From: Geminocystis sp. GBBB08
GTDB taxonomy: Bacteria > Cyanobacteriota > Cyanobacteriia > Cyanobacteriales > Cyanobacteriaceae
DNA: 58,046 nucleotides
Reading direction: 5' to 3'
NCBI RefSeq assembly: GCF_016743215.1
Contig: NZ_VRZC01000005.1
Location: 1 to 58,046, forward strand
Made by a program: the position numbers and the translations under genes. Shown here in pieces: positions 37,788 through 47,593 of this stretch. The notes under the pieces were generated by a model. The model was given only the letters and a program-made list of their open reading frames with translations, ran no database searches and was not told the origin of the DNA. Within the stretch, counting starts at the first letter, position 1. Every line of letters begins with the position of its first letter.

Positions 37788-38366
37788 ATGACTATCAAAC
37801 AATCAGATTACGAAATGGTATTAGCCGATTATAGTAATCGAGAGCGTATTGTCTCTCTATTAGGTCAATATCGTCAATATTTAGCAATGATTCCTAGCAT
37901 GAGACGAGCTAGTGAGAGTGTTATTGCAATTCCTTTACCCCTAGCGAAGGTGAGGAATTTAAGGATAGTCTCTGGTGATAACCTTAATCAAGAGTGTTTA
38001 GATGAAATTACTCCTATTCCTTGTGATGTAGCTGTATTAATGTGCGATCCTGAATGGAAAATAAAAATGGGAGTTGAAATACTGATTTTTATTCATCGCC
38101 CTCAAGAAGATTTTTCCGATTTACTTCGACGTTGGCGACAATCACAAATTTATCTTCATAAAGAATATGAATGGATTATGCCTCATACAGAAGATCATAT
38201 GTATAGTGATTTAGCTGAAGAAATATACCCCTTATTTATTACCTTTCCTCAAACCACCGAAAGAATCAAAAAAGGTTTATCAGGGGCTTCTTTGCCTTAT
38301 ATTGAGTATATTCAAGAAGAAATTACTAAGGATCAAAGTTTATATTCATTATCAAAAGTAATTTAA
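37788..38366 (+). CDS. Uncharacterised protein downstream of pilC
   Basis: I do not recognise this 192-residue protein. It is a soluble-looking mixed alpha/beta protein without signal peptide or membrane segment. Visible features are ETVIAIP-like ESVIAIPLPLAKVRNLRIV near the start, one CDVAVLMCDPEW stretch with two cysteines, an acidic/aromatic PQEDFSDLLRRWRQ helix, and HTEDHMYSDLAEEIYP. It lies 92 bases after pilC on the same strand, so it could be part of the pilus unit, but nothing in its sequence proves it. Confidence 0.7.
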   Translation: MTIKQSDYEMVLADYSNRERIVSLLGQYRQYLAMIPSMRRASESVIAIPLPLAKVRNLRIVSGDNLNQECLDEITPIPCDVAVLMCDPEWKIKMGVEILIFIHRPQEDFSDLLRRWRQSQIYLHKEYEWIMPHTEDHMYSDLAEEIYPLFITFPQTTERIKKGLSGASLPYIEYIQEEITKDQSLYSLSKVI

Positions 38367-38467
38367 TTGATATTACCTAAATTGAAGATAATTAAAGTAA
38401 TTTTGTTGATCAATATTTATCTATAAAATTACAAACTTTAAACTTAACGTCAGTAATTTAAGATACT

Positions 38468-38767
38468 CTAAAAAAAACTATCGGCAATGGTGACAATTTC
38501 TGTGGCTAAATCAAAGTCTTTTTGAGTAACTCCTCCCGCATCATGGGTACTTAAATGAATAGTTACTTTATTATAATTTATTTCAATGTCGGGATGATGC
38601 CCTGCTTTTTCTGAGGGAGTAACTAAACGATTAATAAATTCAACTGCTTGAATAAAGTCTTTAAATTTATAAGTTTTACTAATAGTTTGTCCGCTAGTAA
38701 TCCAATCGGGGAAATTAGCTAGTTGTTGTCTGATTTCTAATTCGTTTAAAACCATATTTTTGATCAT
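38468..38767 (-). CDS. 4a-hydroxytetrahydrobiopterin dehydratase (PCD)
   Basis: The 99-residue protein matches the pterin-4a-carbinolamine dehydratase family. It has the active-site phrase KAGHHPDIEINYNKVTIHLS with the two catalytic histidines, followed by the conserved THDAGGVTQKDFDLA. In organisms without phenylalanine hydroxylase, such proteins are thought to help folate or molybdopterin metabolism. A second in-frame ATG at codon 5 (38755) may be the true start. No neighbour explains its role. Confidence 0.93.
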   Translation of the reverse strand: MIKNMVLNELEIRQQLANFPDWITSGQTISKTYKFKDFIQAVEFINRLVTPSEKAGHHPDIEINYNKVTIHLSTHDAGGVTQKDFDLATEIVTIADSFF

Positions 38768-38870
38768 AAATGATTGTTGAGCAATATAAATAGCTATTTT
38801 AGTTCAATTTATTAAACATATCCTATCAACATTTTATCTAAGTAGTTTATTACTTATTACTTTTTATTTA

Positions 38871-39341
38871 TTACATTTGTCCGATAATTCCTTGTAACTT
38901 TTGTTTTAAAGCTGGATTTTGTTTAACTTGTTGGGTAATTTGATTAAATTGAGTGTTGGTTAATCCATATTTTTTGACGATAGCTTCTGATTGTTCACAA
39001 TAATTTACTGCCATAGTACGAGCGTTACCTTGTAGTTGATTTAAACTGTCTTCTTGATAACAATTTAATTGATTAGGTTTAGATTTACCGACAATACTTT
39101 CAATATTACTAAAAGTTGTTTTTCTTAAATTTTCAATTTCTATAGCGGCTTGAGCATATTTTCTTAAATCTTCATCTGTGGGAGTTTGAGCCACAGCTTG
39201 ATTACTAATATTGATAGTTTTGCTTTGCCAATTAATTTCAGGAATGATACCTAATGCCATAGCACTGGTAGTTAAAGTTATTAAAATAAGAAGATGATAA
39301 CCAGTTTTTAAAGAATTAAAGTTATATTTATTTACTAACAT
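38871..39341 (-). CDS. Exported DUF4168-like protein
   Basis: The 156-residue protein has an N-terminal signal sequence (hydrophobic HLLILITLTTSAMALGIIP at about 17-35) and a mature helical domain. The phrases QTPTDEDLRKYAQAAIEIE and AIVKKYGLTNTQFNQITQQV fit the DUF4168 family of cyanobacteria. Two cysteines in the mature part (about residues 98 and 118) could form a disulfide in the periplasm. The function is unknown. Confidence 0.8.
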   Translation of the reverse strand: MLVNKYNFNSLKTGYHLLILITLTTSAMALGIIPEINWQSKTINISNQAVAQTPTDEDLRKYAQAAIEIENLRKTTFSNIESIVGKSKPNQLNCYQEDSLNQLQGNARTMAVNYCEQSEAIVKKYGLTNTQFNQITQQVKQNPALKQKLQGIIGQM

Positions 39342-39393
39342 AGTTTAATTAAGAATAACAATAGGGAACAATATAATATGAATAATTTTACTG

Positions 39394-40767
39394 TTAATTA
39401 GTTCCTGGTTTAGCAGTAATAACAGAAGTTAAAGCACTACCTCCTACGGCTAACAATGCTAAAGTTATTAAAACTATCCTTAAACCGAAATAAGTCTCGG
39501 CGACTCCTGCTAAGGCTAAAGGTAAAGATAAGGCAATATTAACGGCGTTGTTTTGTAATCCGAAGACTTTTCCACGCATCTCTGGAGGTGTTTCTGCTTG
39601 AATGGTTGTCTGCATCGGCACACCCACTAAGGCGGCAAAAAATCCTAAAATAACCGTCATGGTTAAGGCTAAAACGAGGTTATTAGTTACCACAGATAAA
39701 CCGGTTAATGCCCCAGCCATACCAATGGAGCCCCAAAAACAAAGTTTAGCATGAGAGGTCATTCTTCCTTGATGAGTCACAAATGTGCCACCAATAGCAA
39801 TACCTACTCCGGCAGAGGCAAGAAGATAGCCAAATTGAGAGGCTTCCATTCCCGGAATTGTCTCTGCTAATCTTACTGCTAACACAGCTAAGGCGGCAAA
39901 AATGGAAAATAAAATTACTAATTGAAATAAAGCGTTGCGCACTCGATGATTTTTACCTAAATAGCGTAATCCTTCTTTGATGTCTTCAAAAGGATGTTTT
40001 TCTTCTGTTTGTTTATCTTGATTTTTTTCTTGAGTATTTAAAATAATTAAAATTAATCCGGCTAAAACATAGGAAGCGCCCACTAATAATTCTTGTCCAT
40101 AATTAAAGCTAAATTTTTTACCCCAATTACTTACTAATACTAACAAAGGATCGCCAATCGCAAAACCGATAATTAACATTCCCATCATGGTTGTGGTATA
40201 AAATGTGTTAGCGGCTAATAAATCTTGTTTTTTGACTATTAAAGGGATGGTTGCTTGTTCTGCTGGAGCAAAAAATTGTGTAAATGTTGATACTGATAAG
40301 GTAATAAATAATATTAACCAAAATGCAAAAGGTAATGAAAAAATTTCTTGATTTATATTATCTATTGATAAGCAAAAAGGAATCATTAAAACTAATAATC
40401 CCCTCAGTAAATTTGACATAACTAAAACTACTTTTTTTGACCAACGATCAACATATACTCCTGCTAGTGATCCAAATAATACAGCAGGAATAGTAAAGGC
40501 AATCATTACCAATGATACCCAACCGCTAATACTCTGACCTTCAGCTTGAAAATTGTTACTAATAATAGCAATAATTAAAACTAGATAAATCTTATCTGCT
40601 AATTGAGAAAAAATTTGTCCTAGCCAGAGTATTAAAAAACTTTTATTTATTAATACGTTCATAAATCCTGTGCTAGATTTTTCTTGACTAATAGATGATT
40701 CTATATCTTTGATTTTTAAAGATGGTAAAGAAGATTTTTCTTCCTTTTTAGTGTCTGATACTTGCAT
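39394..40767 (-). CDS. MFS transporter (MFS_3, exporter-like)
   Basis: The 457-residue protein has about twelve membrane segments after a 35-residue polar leader. The intracellular loop motif GVYVDRWSKKVVLVMSNLLRG and the IFSQLADKIYLVLI start are typical of the MFS_3 group that includes siderophore and multidrug exporters. A long charged linker (about 250-270, TQEKNQDKQTEEKHP) separates the halves. The substrate cannot be deduced. It ends 53 bases before the DUF4168 gene starts, so the two may be co-transcribed. Confidence 0.88.
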   Translation of the reverse strand: MQVSDTKKEEKSSLPSLKIKDIESSISQEKSSTGFMNVLINKSFLILWLGQIFSQLADKIYLVLIIAIISNNFQAEGQSISGWVSLVMIAFTIPAVLFGSLAGVYVDRWSKKVVLVMSNLLRGLLVLMIPFCLSIDNINQEIFSLPFAFWLILFITLSVSTFTQFFAPAEQATIPLIVKKQDLLAANTFYTTTMMGMLIIGFAIGDPLLVLVSNWGKKFSFNYGQELLVGASYVLAGLILIILNTQEKNQDKQTEEKHPFEDIKEGLRYLGKNHRVRNALFQLVILFSIFAALAVLAVRLAETIPGMEASQFGYLLASAGVGIAIGGTFVTHQGRMTSHAKLCFWGSIGMAGALTGLSVVTNNLVLALTMTVILGFFAALVGVPMQTTIQAETPPEMRGKVFGLQNNAVNIALSLPLALAGVAETYFGLRIVLITLALLAVGGSALTSVITAKPGTN

Positions 40768-41082
40768 TTTTCGTCATTTTTATTTAGTTTTAATTATTGA
40801 GCATAAATTAATCTTATTTTAGTAATTTAGTATTTTTTTATGATTTTAATTTAATTTTAAATTGCCTGATAAATTATTTATCTGTTTATTATAGATTAAA
40901 CTAAATTTTTGAACTTTGATTATTCCCCAAAAAAATAATTTATTCCTTACCTTAAAATACCACTAAAATATCATTAATAACCTTTGCTGATTTTAGCGCA
41001 TAGCCTAAATAAATCTCAATATATTTCTTAAGTGTCATTACAACTGAAATACACCAATTATTAAGAACGAAATCTCAAAAAT
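40768..41082. other. AT-rich intergenic region, recO / MFS gene
   Basis: This is 315 bases between two minus-strand genes. I see no RNA gene, repeat or reading frame of note; it presumably holds the MFS gene promoter. Confidence 0.5.
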
Positions 41083-41775
41083 TCAAGTGTAAATATCACT
41101 AATAGGTAATAATACTTTATGGGCTAAACTTTGGAATAAGGCTAACTCCAAAGCATTCAGTTGACTATTGATGATCATTGAGTCATGGTCATGATTAATT
41201 TTACCAGTATTAAGAGTTTTGAGTAAACCACCAGCTTTAAAACTAAATCCCACTTTCCATCCCTGTTGTTCAAAATTGGGTGTTATCGGTTGTTGAGTTT
41301 TCAGACAATTATACATATTAGGAGCAATACCGGCGATCGCCAAAAAATGAAAAACTGCTTGGGCAATATAAGGATATAGATTCTCTTTCGGGGATAATTG
41401 TTCGATACGCTTTAAATGTTCATTAAAAACAGTATATAATTCTGGTTGAGGTTGTTGTGTTATCGCTAAATTTAAGACTAATTCCGCTAAATACTGACTT
41501 ACGGTTAATTTACCTAAACTTTGACTTAATTTATGGTAAGTTTTTTCAGTATCAACTTGGGAAATACGATCAAGATTTCTTCCTTTGATGATTAAAAAGT
41601 TATTGACAACAAATAATTCCGTTTTTCCTCTTAAAGTAGATTGATATTTTCTAGCATTAGGGGCTATGGCTTTTATTAATCCATTTTCAGGAGAAAGGAG
41701 AGTGATTAATAAGTCATTTTCACCGAAACCTTGTTTTTGAACAATAATTCCTTTGATATTATAAGTTTTACTCAT
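41083..41775 (-). CDS. recO: DNA repair protein RecO
   Basis: RecO works with RecF and RecR to load RecA on SSB-coated DNA. The 230-residue protein begins with the RecO N-terminal OB-fold (NIKGIIVQKQGFGENDLLI, then VNNFLIIKGRNLDRI) and continues with the helical RecO_C domain. The zinc-binding cysteines found in some RecO proteins are largely missing; one C remains in YNCLKTQQP. It lies 137 bases behind deoC, an association I recall from other cyanobacteria. Confidence 0.9.
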   Translation of the reverse strand: MSKTYNIKGIIVQKQGFGENDLLITLLSPENGLIKAIAPNARKYQSTLRGKTELFVVNNFLIIKGRNLDRISQVDTEKTYHKLSQSLGKLTVSQYLAELVLNLAITQQPQPELYTVFNEHLKRIEQLSPKENLYPYIAQAVFHFLAIAGIAPNMYNCLKTQQPITPNFEQQGWKVGFSFKAGGLLKTLNTGKINHDHDSMIINSQLNALELALFQSLAHKVLLPISDIYT

Positions 41776-41873
41776 AGGAAAATAACTAATTGGTAATTAG
41801 TAGCAATTAAATCTTATATAAGCAGTAGGTGCTGATTATTTGGGCAACGATGTTCAAATTTCTTCATTCTCTG

Positions 41874-41915
41874 AATTCTCAATTCTCAATTCTCAATTCT
41901 CAATTCTCAATTCTA
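41874..41915. repeat. AATTCTC heptamer STRR overlapping the deoC stop codon
   Basis: Five perfect AATTCTC units and a sixth, AATTCTA, which supplies the deoC TAG stop (41913-41915). On the deoC strand the unit is GAGAATT, and each TTGAGA junction contains TGA. Confidence 0.9.
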
Positions 41916-42593
41916 ATTGTCATTCACCATTACTGATTGTTGTTTAACTAACTCTACTCCTTGAGATGTGCCGAGTCGAGTCGCTCCAGCATTAATTAAG
42001 GCGATCGCTTGTTCTAAATGTTTAATACCTCCAGAGGCTTTGATTTGGACTTGCCCTTTAGTAATATTATGTAAAAACTTAACATCTTCAACAGTAGCAC
42101 CACCAAACCATCCCGTAGAGGTTTTCAAAAAACTAGCTCCTGCATCCATACAAATTTCGGCGGCAAGACGTTTTTCCGTATTGTTTAACAGAGAAGTTTC
42201 TAAAATGACTTTGACGATTAACCCTGTTTCCTCACAAATAGAGGCTATTTCTTGATAAATTAACTCTGATTTGCCCTCCTTTAACCAACCTAAGTTTATC
42301 ACTACATCAAGGTCTGATGCACCATTTTCTAAGGCTTCTTGAGCTTCATAAAGTTTACAATTGCTTGTATTTGCACCAGTGGGAAAACCGATAACAGTAG
42401 CAACGTTAGTTTTTTGATTATGTAATAATTGTGATGCTTGTTTAACGGCACTAGGATAAACACACACTGCCGGAAAATTATATTGAATAGCTTGATGACA
42501 ACATAGCTCAACATCTTTTTGTGTTGCCATCGGATGGAGCATCGCTTGATCTATATAATGGGCTATATCAATATCTGTAACTGAAATTACCAT
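41913..42593 (-). CDS. deoC: Deoxyribose-phosphate aldolase
   Basis: DeoC cleaves 2-deoxyribose 5-phosphate to acetaldehyde and glyceraldehyde 3-phosphate, salvaging nucleosides. The 226-residue TIM barrel has the Schiff-base lysine in FLKTSTGW, a second lysine in [10 protein letters not shown], and the D in DVVINLGWL. The C-terminal tyrosine of the E. coli enzyme has no clear counterpart (ends VMVNDN). The stop codon is supplied by the neighbouring heptamer array. Confidence 0.95.
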   Translation of the reverse strand: MVISVTDIDIAHYIDQAMLHPMATQKDVELCCHQAIQYNFPAVCVYPSAVKQASQLLHNQKTNVATVIGFPTGANTSNCKLYEAQEALENGASDLDVVINLGWLKEGKSELIYQEIASICEETGLIVKVILETSLLNNTEKRLAAEICMDAGASFLKTSTGWFGGATVEDVKFLHNITKGQVQIKASGGIKHLEQAIALINAGATRLGTSQGVELVKQQSVMVNDN

Positions 42594-42643
42594 TTTATGA
42601 TTAAAAACCTCTTATTAAAAAGGTAGAAAAGGAAAAATTTGAT

Positions 42644-42979
42644 TTAAGCATCTTCTTCAGTAGATCTAGTTTGACTTGGAGAAGACTCATAGATAGAATC
42701 CAATTTTTGACGAGCATCTTCTACAGATACTGATCTAATTACTAATAAAGGTTCGTTAATGGGATTACCTTGATTATCAAATAATTCAGGGTGAGTAGGG
42801 CGATAATTGCTTTGATAGGGCGATCGCATAGCACCATTTTGTGTTCTGATAGAGCGGGGTGTATCTGTCCATGAACCGCGCTGAGATTCACCGCTAATAG
42901 TAATTAAACTACGAATTAAATTACTGATAGCAAAAAAAGCGATAACAGTAAAAGCCAAAATATAAACTAAATGTAGCAT
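42644..42979 (-). CDS. DUF2973 membrane protein
   Basis: The 111-residue protein starts MLHLVYILAFTVIAF, one N-terminal membrane segment (about 2-24) and a polar remainder, the plan of the cyanobacterial DUF2973 family. The ATG at 42979 is preceded by GGAGG five bases upstream, which fixes this start over an in-frame TTG four codons earlier. It is downstream of a DUF2605 gene on the same strand, the usual pairing. The function is unknown; the restriction to cyanobacteria suggests a photosynthesis or envelope role. Confidence 0.85.
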   Translation of the reverse strand: MLHLVYILAFTVIAFFAISNLIRSLITISGESQRGSWTDTPRSIRTQNGAMRSPYQSNYRPTHPELFDNQGNPINEPLLVIRSVSVEDARQKLDSIYESSPSQTRSTEEDA

Positions 42980-43201
42980 TTGAGCCTCCAAAAACGGTAA
43001 TAAACTGAGTTTAAAAAAAAAGATAACAGACAGAAAATATCAAAAGATGAGTAATGGAAACTAAGGAATAAGTGATTACCGATTGATAATTATTAATTAT
43101 TTACTATGGCTATTGACTTTTCTGATTATTAACCAGAGTTCTCCTAAAATATTGTAATTGGTTCTTAGTAAGGGCTTAATTCCTAATTTTCCTAATTATG
43201 A

Positions 43202-43540
43202 TTAATGTCCATCATCTATGGTTAATTGTTCATTAATTATGCGCCATTGTCGAGTGATAGCCCAACATTGAGAGACTAATTGATGCCAATACATTACTAG
43301 GTTAGTATCAATTCCTGCTTGACCATCGGTGACATTAAAAAGCATAATGGCTGTTTTAACTTCCTGATGAGCTTCTTCAATTTTTTCTAGTAAATTTGTT
43401 TGTTCCTCTAGGGATAAAAAAGACATCCTTTCTGATTCTAACAAAGAATGGGATCGAGAAAACCAATATTCAAAGTCTTGTAATAAAGGCTCTAGTACTT
43501 GTTTTAAAAGTTGTTTTTCTGTGGGCTGAGATGGATACAT
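43202..43540 (-). CDS. DUF2605 protein
   Basis: The 112-residue soluble protein (starts MYPSQPTEKQLLKQVLEPLL) is all-helical by pattern and fits the cyanobacterial DUF2605 family, normally encoded next to DUF2973. WHQLVSQCWAITRQWRI near the C-terminus is a conserved-looking aromatic helix. It is the upstream gene of the pair, 222 bases from its partner. The function is unknown. Confidence 0.83.
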   Translation of the reverse strand: MYPSQPTEKQLLKQVLEPLLQDFEYWFSRSHSLLESERMSFLSLEEQTNLLEKIEEAHQEVKTAIMLFNVTDGQAGIDTNLVMYWHQLVSQCWAITRQWRIINEQLTIDDGH

Positions 43541-43707
43541 TTTGATATTTTTTTAGTTATTTTAATATTCTAGTTATTATCTTAACTAACTTTACAATTA
43601 TTTACATTTTTCTCAGCTATAGTTTTTTCTTTATATATAGTTGCTAATTCATAATTGTTAATTGTTATGATCAGATAATCTTAAAATTCGAGTTAAAAGA
43701 TTCTCTA

Positions 43708-44154
43708 ATGAGTAAATGGTTAGAACATAGTGTACAAGTAGAAGTCGATGCCCCTATAGACTTGGTCTGGAATTTATGGTCAGATTTAGAACAAATGCCT
43801 CGTTGGATGAAATGGATTGATTCTGTGAAAATTTTAGCAGCTGATCCAGATTTGTCCCGTTGGAAGTTGGCTAGTGGTGGTTTTGAATTTACTTGGTTAT
43901 CTCGCATCCTTAAATTAGAAAAACATCAAATTATTCAATGGGAATCGGTGGATGGTTTACCCAATCGTGGGGCTGTACGTTTTTATGATCGCCATCAAAG
44001 TAGTATAGTAAAATTAACAATCGCCTATGCAATACCGGGTATATTAGGTCAATTAATGGATAATTTATTTTTAGGCCAAATTGTCGAATCGACTATTCAA
44101 GCTGATTTATATAGATTTAAAAATTATGTGACTCAACTACAGATGAAATCTTGA
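43708..44154 (+). CDS. SRPBCC-family (cyclase/dehydrase-like) protein
   Basis: The 148-residue protein has the START-like SRPBCC fold: SVQVEVDAPIDLVWNLWSDLEQMPRWM at the start (quoted only to its first words, VEVDAPIDLVWNLWSDLEQM), a central EFTWLSRI strand and the final amphipathic helix. Such proteins bind hydrophobic ligands in a deep cavity. Cyanobacterial relatives are often annotated as polyketide cyclases without evidence, and no polyketide genes are near. It diverges from the DUF2605 gene. Confidence 0.85.
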   Translation: MSKWLEHSVQVEVDAPIDLVWNLWSDLEQMPRWMKWIDSVKILAADPDLSRWKLASGGFEFTWLSRILKLEKHQIIQWESVDGLPNRGAVRFYDRHQSSIVKLTIAYAIPGILGQLMDNLFLGQIVESTIQADLYRFKNYVTQLQMKS

Positions 44155-44218
44155 TTTTTTTGTTAAATTAAACAATAGAAGTAAATCAAAATAAGCAAAA
44201 TAATTAGGGTGGAAGATC

Positions 44219-44494
44219 ATGATTTTGAATATTAAAGTTTTCAATGGTTTTACGGGCTTAATGGGAAAAATAGGTTCTATGCTAATAAAATTATCTCCTA
44301 TTTATATAATCATTTTTATAGCCTGTGGCGATCGCTTTTTACCATCTCCGTTAAGTGATTTAAGTGCCAATACTCGTAACACAATTAATGGAATTTTAGT
44401 GGGATCATTTAATAAAGATATAATCAAAAACGACAAATACAATAACAAAAAAACAGATAAAATTATTAAAGAAGTGGAAAATTCAAACAAATAG
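44219..44494 (+). CDS. Small hypothetical protein with one membrane segment
   Basis: The 91-residue protein has a hydrophobic segment (LIKLSPIYIIIFIACGDRF, about 22-40) and a charged, Lys/Asn-rich tail. The segment IACGD could be a lipobox-like site, but the N-terminal region is long for a lipoprotein signal. The FLPSPLSDLSANTRNTINGI part reads like a phrase I have seen in other cyanobacterial proteins. The function is unknown. Confidence 0.6.
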   Translation: MILNIKVFNGFTGLMGKIGSMLIKLSPIYIIIFIACGDRFLPSPLSDLSANTRNTINGILVGSFNKDIIKNDKYNNKKTDKIIKEVENSNK

Positions 44495-44581
44495 AAATAT
44501 GCTGACATAACTTTTATTAAAAAATGTCAATTCAAGTCTATTCGGTTTACTATAACAAGAAAAAAATTAAAGAGAAAACCA

Positions 44582-45334
44582 ATGTTAAAATTAATACTAT
44601 CTCCTTCTATTGTTTGTTTAGTTTCCATTTATTTTATATTCTCTTTCGGTCAACAAGTTAAAGCCGATGATCTTAATTACCCTGAAAATAAATTAACTTC
44701 CCCGATTATTGCTCAAAATCAAAAACCTCGCTTAAAGTTCAAATTACCAGATCGAGGAGTACCAAATGCGAGAATTGGCGGTGCTACAAGATCCCTAACC
44801 AAACCTGTTGTTGCAATTATTCCGTCAGAAAAAATAGCTTTAACCAACAGTGAATCTCCCACTATTTTTGTTTATATTTCTAAAAATGAGGCTATTAGTG
44901 GCAGTGTCAAAATTAGCAATGAAAGTGGGAAAGAATTATACAGTAGTGAGTTTAAATTACCTGAAAAAACAGGAATTTTGAGAATTAAATTACCAAAAAC
45001 TCTTAATTTGGAAACCAACAAACTGTATAAATGGGAAGTAAAACTTAATTTTAAAGACAATAATCCAATCGTAGCTTCAAAATATAGAACTTTTGGTTGG
45101 TTGGAAAAAGTATCTTTAAAAGAAGATGTCTCGACAAAAGAAACTTGGGCAAATTTAAACGTTTTAGCGGAAGCGGGAATTTGGTATGATACCTTAGAGC
45201 AACTAGCTATATTACGCTTAGAAAATCCTGAAGATAAGGATATTCAGGTAGAATGGACGGAATTGTTAAAATCTGTTGGCTTAAATAATGTTGCCGATAG
45301 TGATATTTTGTCTGAAGTGGTTATCATTAATTAA
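44582..45334 (+). CDS. Exported DUF928 protein
   Basis: The 250-residue protein has a signal peptide (hydrophobic LILSPSIVCLVSIYFIFSFG, 3-22) and then the DUF928 pattern: LPDRGVPNARIGGATRS near the start, a beta-rich middle (ESPTIFVYISK, LYKWEVKLNF) and a helical C-terminus (ETWANLNVLAEAGIWYDTL, ILRLENPEDKDIQVEW). DUF928 genes commonly precede CHASE2 sensor genes in cyanobacteria, as here (66 bases). It is probably a periplasmic partner of the kinase, an inference from context. Confidence 0.87.
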   Translation: MLKLILSPSIVCLVSIYFIFSFGQQVKADDLNYPENKLTSPIIAQNQKPRLKFKLPDRGVPNARIGGATRSLTKPVVAIIPSEKIALTNSESPTIFVYISKNEAISGSVKISNESGKELYSSEFKLPEKTGILRIKLPKTLNLETNKLYKWEVKLNFKDNNPIVASKYRTFGWLEKVSLKEDVSTKETWANLNVLAEAGIWYDTLEQLAILRLENPEDKDIQVEWTELLKSVGLNNVADSDILSEVVIIN

Positions 45335-45400
45335 GAGAATTATTGCATATTTTGGAGATAATAAAGGGCTTTAAAATTTACTACAAACATAAATATACTA

Positions 45401-47581
45401 ATGTTTAAATCTTTTTTTCAATGGTTAAATAACTCTTCGTGGCGAAAAAGTAGTTTTTCCATTGTTGTGGCTTCAGTTATTGCTAGTACTTTAACTGTCA
45501 CATTTAAACAATTAGGTTGGTTTGAATCTTTTGATTTAGGTGCTTATGATTGGTTAGTCAAATTAAATGCTAATGCACCTCCTGATTCCCGTTTATTGAC
45601 AGTTTTAATTACAGAAGATGATATTCAAACTGAAGGAAAATGGCCTCTTGCTGATGCAACTTTAGCAAAAGCATTAACTATTCTCCTTGAAAATAATCCT
45701 CGTGGGATAGGTATTGACTTATATCGTGATTTACCTGTAGCTCCGGGTTCAGACAAATTAGCTCGTCTTTTTACAGATAGTGATCGCATTTCGGTAGTCT
45801 GTAAACTAGAATCAACAAATCAACCAGCCGTTGCCCCACCTCCAAGTTTACCTATTGATTTAGTAGGTTTTGCTGATATTGTTATCGATAAAGATGGTGT
45901 TGTACGTCGAAATTTGTTTTATGTTGAATCACAAGAAACTAGATGCCCAACTTCTTATTCTTTAGGATTACAGCTAAGTTTAAATTATCTCATCCGTGAA
46001 GGTATTGAACCAGAAATTAATGAAGATGGTTGGTTAAAATTAGGTAAAACTACCCTCAAACCCATTGAAAAAAATATGGGGGCATATCAAAATATCGATG
46101 CTAGTGGTTATCAAATTATGCTAGATTATCGACGAGGAAATAATCCTACCCCCACAGTTACTTTAAATGAAGTTTTACAAGGAAAAGTTAGCCCTGAATT
46201 AATTAAAGATAAAGTTATTTTATTAGGTGTTTCTGCCCCTAGTTTAAAAGATGTTTTTTCCACCCCTTTTAGTTATCAAACTGAAGATGTTACTTTAATG
46301 CCGGGAGTAACTCTACACGCCCAGATGGTAAGTCAAATTCTTTCTTCTGCTATAGACGGGGAAAGATTAATTTGGAATTGGAGTGAAGGGCAAGAAATTG
46401 CTTGGATTTATTTTTGGGGCTTATTAGGGGGTGTTTCTGTTATTTTTATCTCTCGCCCTTTCATCATGGTGACAGCACAAATTATTGCTATAGTCATTAT
46501 TTTGGGTAGTGGGATAATTTTCTTTTTTTGGGGAGGATGGATTCCTATTATTACCCCGATAGTTGCCTTTGTAGGGGGTGCAGTTTTTGTATTAGGTTAT
46601 AACGCTTATCAGGGAAAACAAGAGCAATTAAGCATTCAAAAGCAAGTAGCAGAGCAAGAAAAATCCATTGCCATGTTAAAAATGCTTTTAGAAACACAAT
46701 CTCAAATAAATAATCCTTCTACAATCAATTATGAAAAAGGTTCAATTCTTGTCAATCGTTATGAAATAGTTAAGGCGTTAGGAAAAGGAACTTTTGGTAG
46801 TACTTATTTATCAAGAGATTTACAACGTCCAGGAAAGCCTTATTGTGTAGTTAAGCGTTTAACTCCTTCTTCGAGAGAACCGAAATTTTTAGCTATTGTA
46901 CAACGATTATTTAAAACTGAAGCAAAAATTTTAGAAACAGTGGGTAAACATGAGCAAATACCCCATCTTCTGGCTTATATTGAAGAAAATGACGAGTTTT
47001 TCTTAATTCAAGAATATATTGAAGGTAAAACTCTGATAACAGAATTAAGGGAAAAAAAGAGATATAGCGAAAAAGAAATTTTAACTTTCCTTGAGGAAAT
47101 GATGAATATTTTAATGTTTATCCAAGATTATAACTTGATTCATCGGGATATTAAACTTGATAATATTATTCGTCGTCAATCCGATAATTCTCTAGTTTTA
47201 ATCGATTTTGGGGCTGTTAAACAAATTTCTCGTAATCCGACAACTCAACAAAAGACTGTAATTATTGGGAATGAAGTATATGCCGCTCCTGAGCAATTAG
47301 CGGGGCAACCCGTTATGGCTAGTGATATTTACGCTACAGGAATGGTTGCTATTCATTGTTTAACAGGTATTTTACCTACCAAATTACCTAAAGATTCAAA
47401 AACTGGTGACATTATTTGGGATAGTGAAAAATATGTTAGTCTGATTACTGCTAAAATAATTCACAAAATGACTCGTTATCACTTTGGCGATCGCTACGAA
47501 AATGCACAACAAGTAATGAAAGATTTACGAAAATTAAAAATGAAAATAAAACAATTCAAACAGATAAAAGATAAAAATTAG
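45401..47581 (+). CDS. CHASE2-domain Ser/Thr protein kinase
   Basis: The 726-residue membrane receptor has a membrane segment at about 20-40, an extracytoplasmic CHASE2 domain (about 45-330, with FDLGAYDWLVKL at its start and RGIGIDLYRDLPV), three membrane segments (about 333-410), a short coiled linker, and a Hanks-type kinase (about 448-715). The kinase keeps the glycine loop GKGTFGSTYL, the lysine in VVKRL, HRDIKLDN, DFGAVK and APEQLAG, so it should be active. It follows DUF928 and is 12 bases before a lectin-like gene. The ligand of CHASE2 is not known. Confidence 0.93.
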   Translation: MFKSFFQWLNNSSWRKSSFSIVVASVIASTLTVTFKQLGWFESFDLGAYDWLVKLNANAPPDSRLLTVLITEDDIQTEGKWPLADATLAKALTILLENNPRGIGIDLYRDLPVAPGSDKLARLFTDSDRISVVCKLESTNQPAVAPPPSLPIDLVGFADIVIDKDGVVRRNLFYVESQETRCPTSYSLGLQLSLNYLIREGIEPEINEDGWLKLGKTTLKPIEKNMGAYQNIDASGYQIMLDYRRGNNPTPTVTLNEVLQGKVSPELIKDKVILLGVSAPSLKDVFSTPFSYQTEDVTLMPGVTLHAQMVSQILSSAIDGERLIWNWSEGQEIAWIYFWGLLGGVSVIFISRPFIMVTAQIIAIVIILGSGIIFFFWGGWIPIITPIVAFVGGAVFVLGYNAYQGKQEQLSIQKQVAEQEKSIAMLKMLLETQSQINNPSTINYEKGSILVNRYEIVKALGKGTFGSTYLSRDLQRPGKPYCVVKRLTPSSREPKFLAIVQRLFKTEAKILETVGKHEQIPHLLAYIEENDEFFLIQEYIEGKTLITELREKKRYSEKEILTFLEEMMNILMFIQDYNLIHRDIKLDNIIRRQSDNSLVLIDFGAVKQISRNPTTQQKTVIIGNEVYAAPEQLAGQPVMASDIYATGMVAIHCLTGILPTKLPKDSKTGDIIWDSEKYVSLITAKIIHKMTRYHFGDRYENAQQVMKDLRKLKMKIKQFKQIKDKN

Positions 47582-47593
47582 AAATTTAAAATT

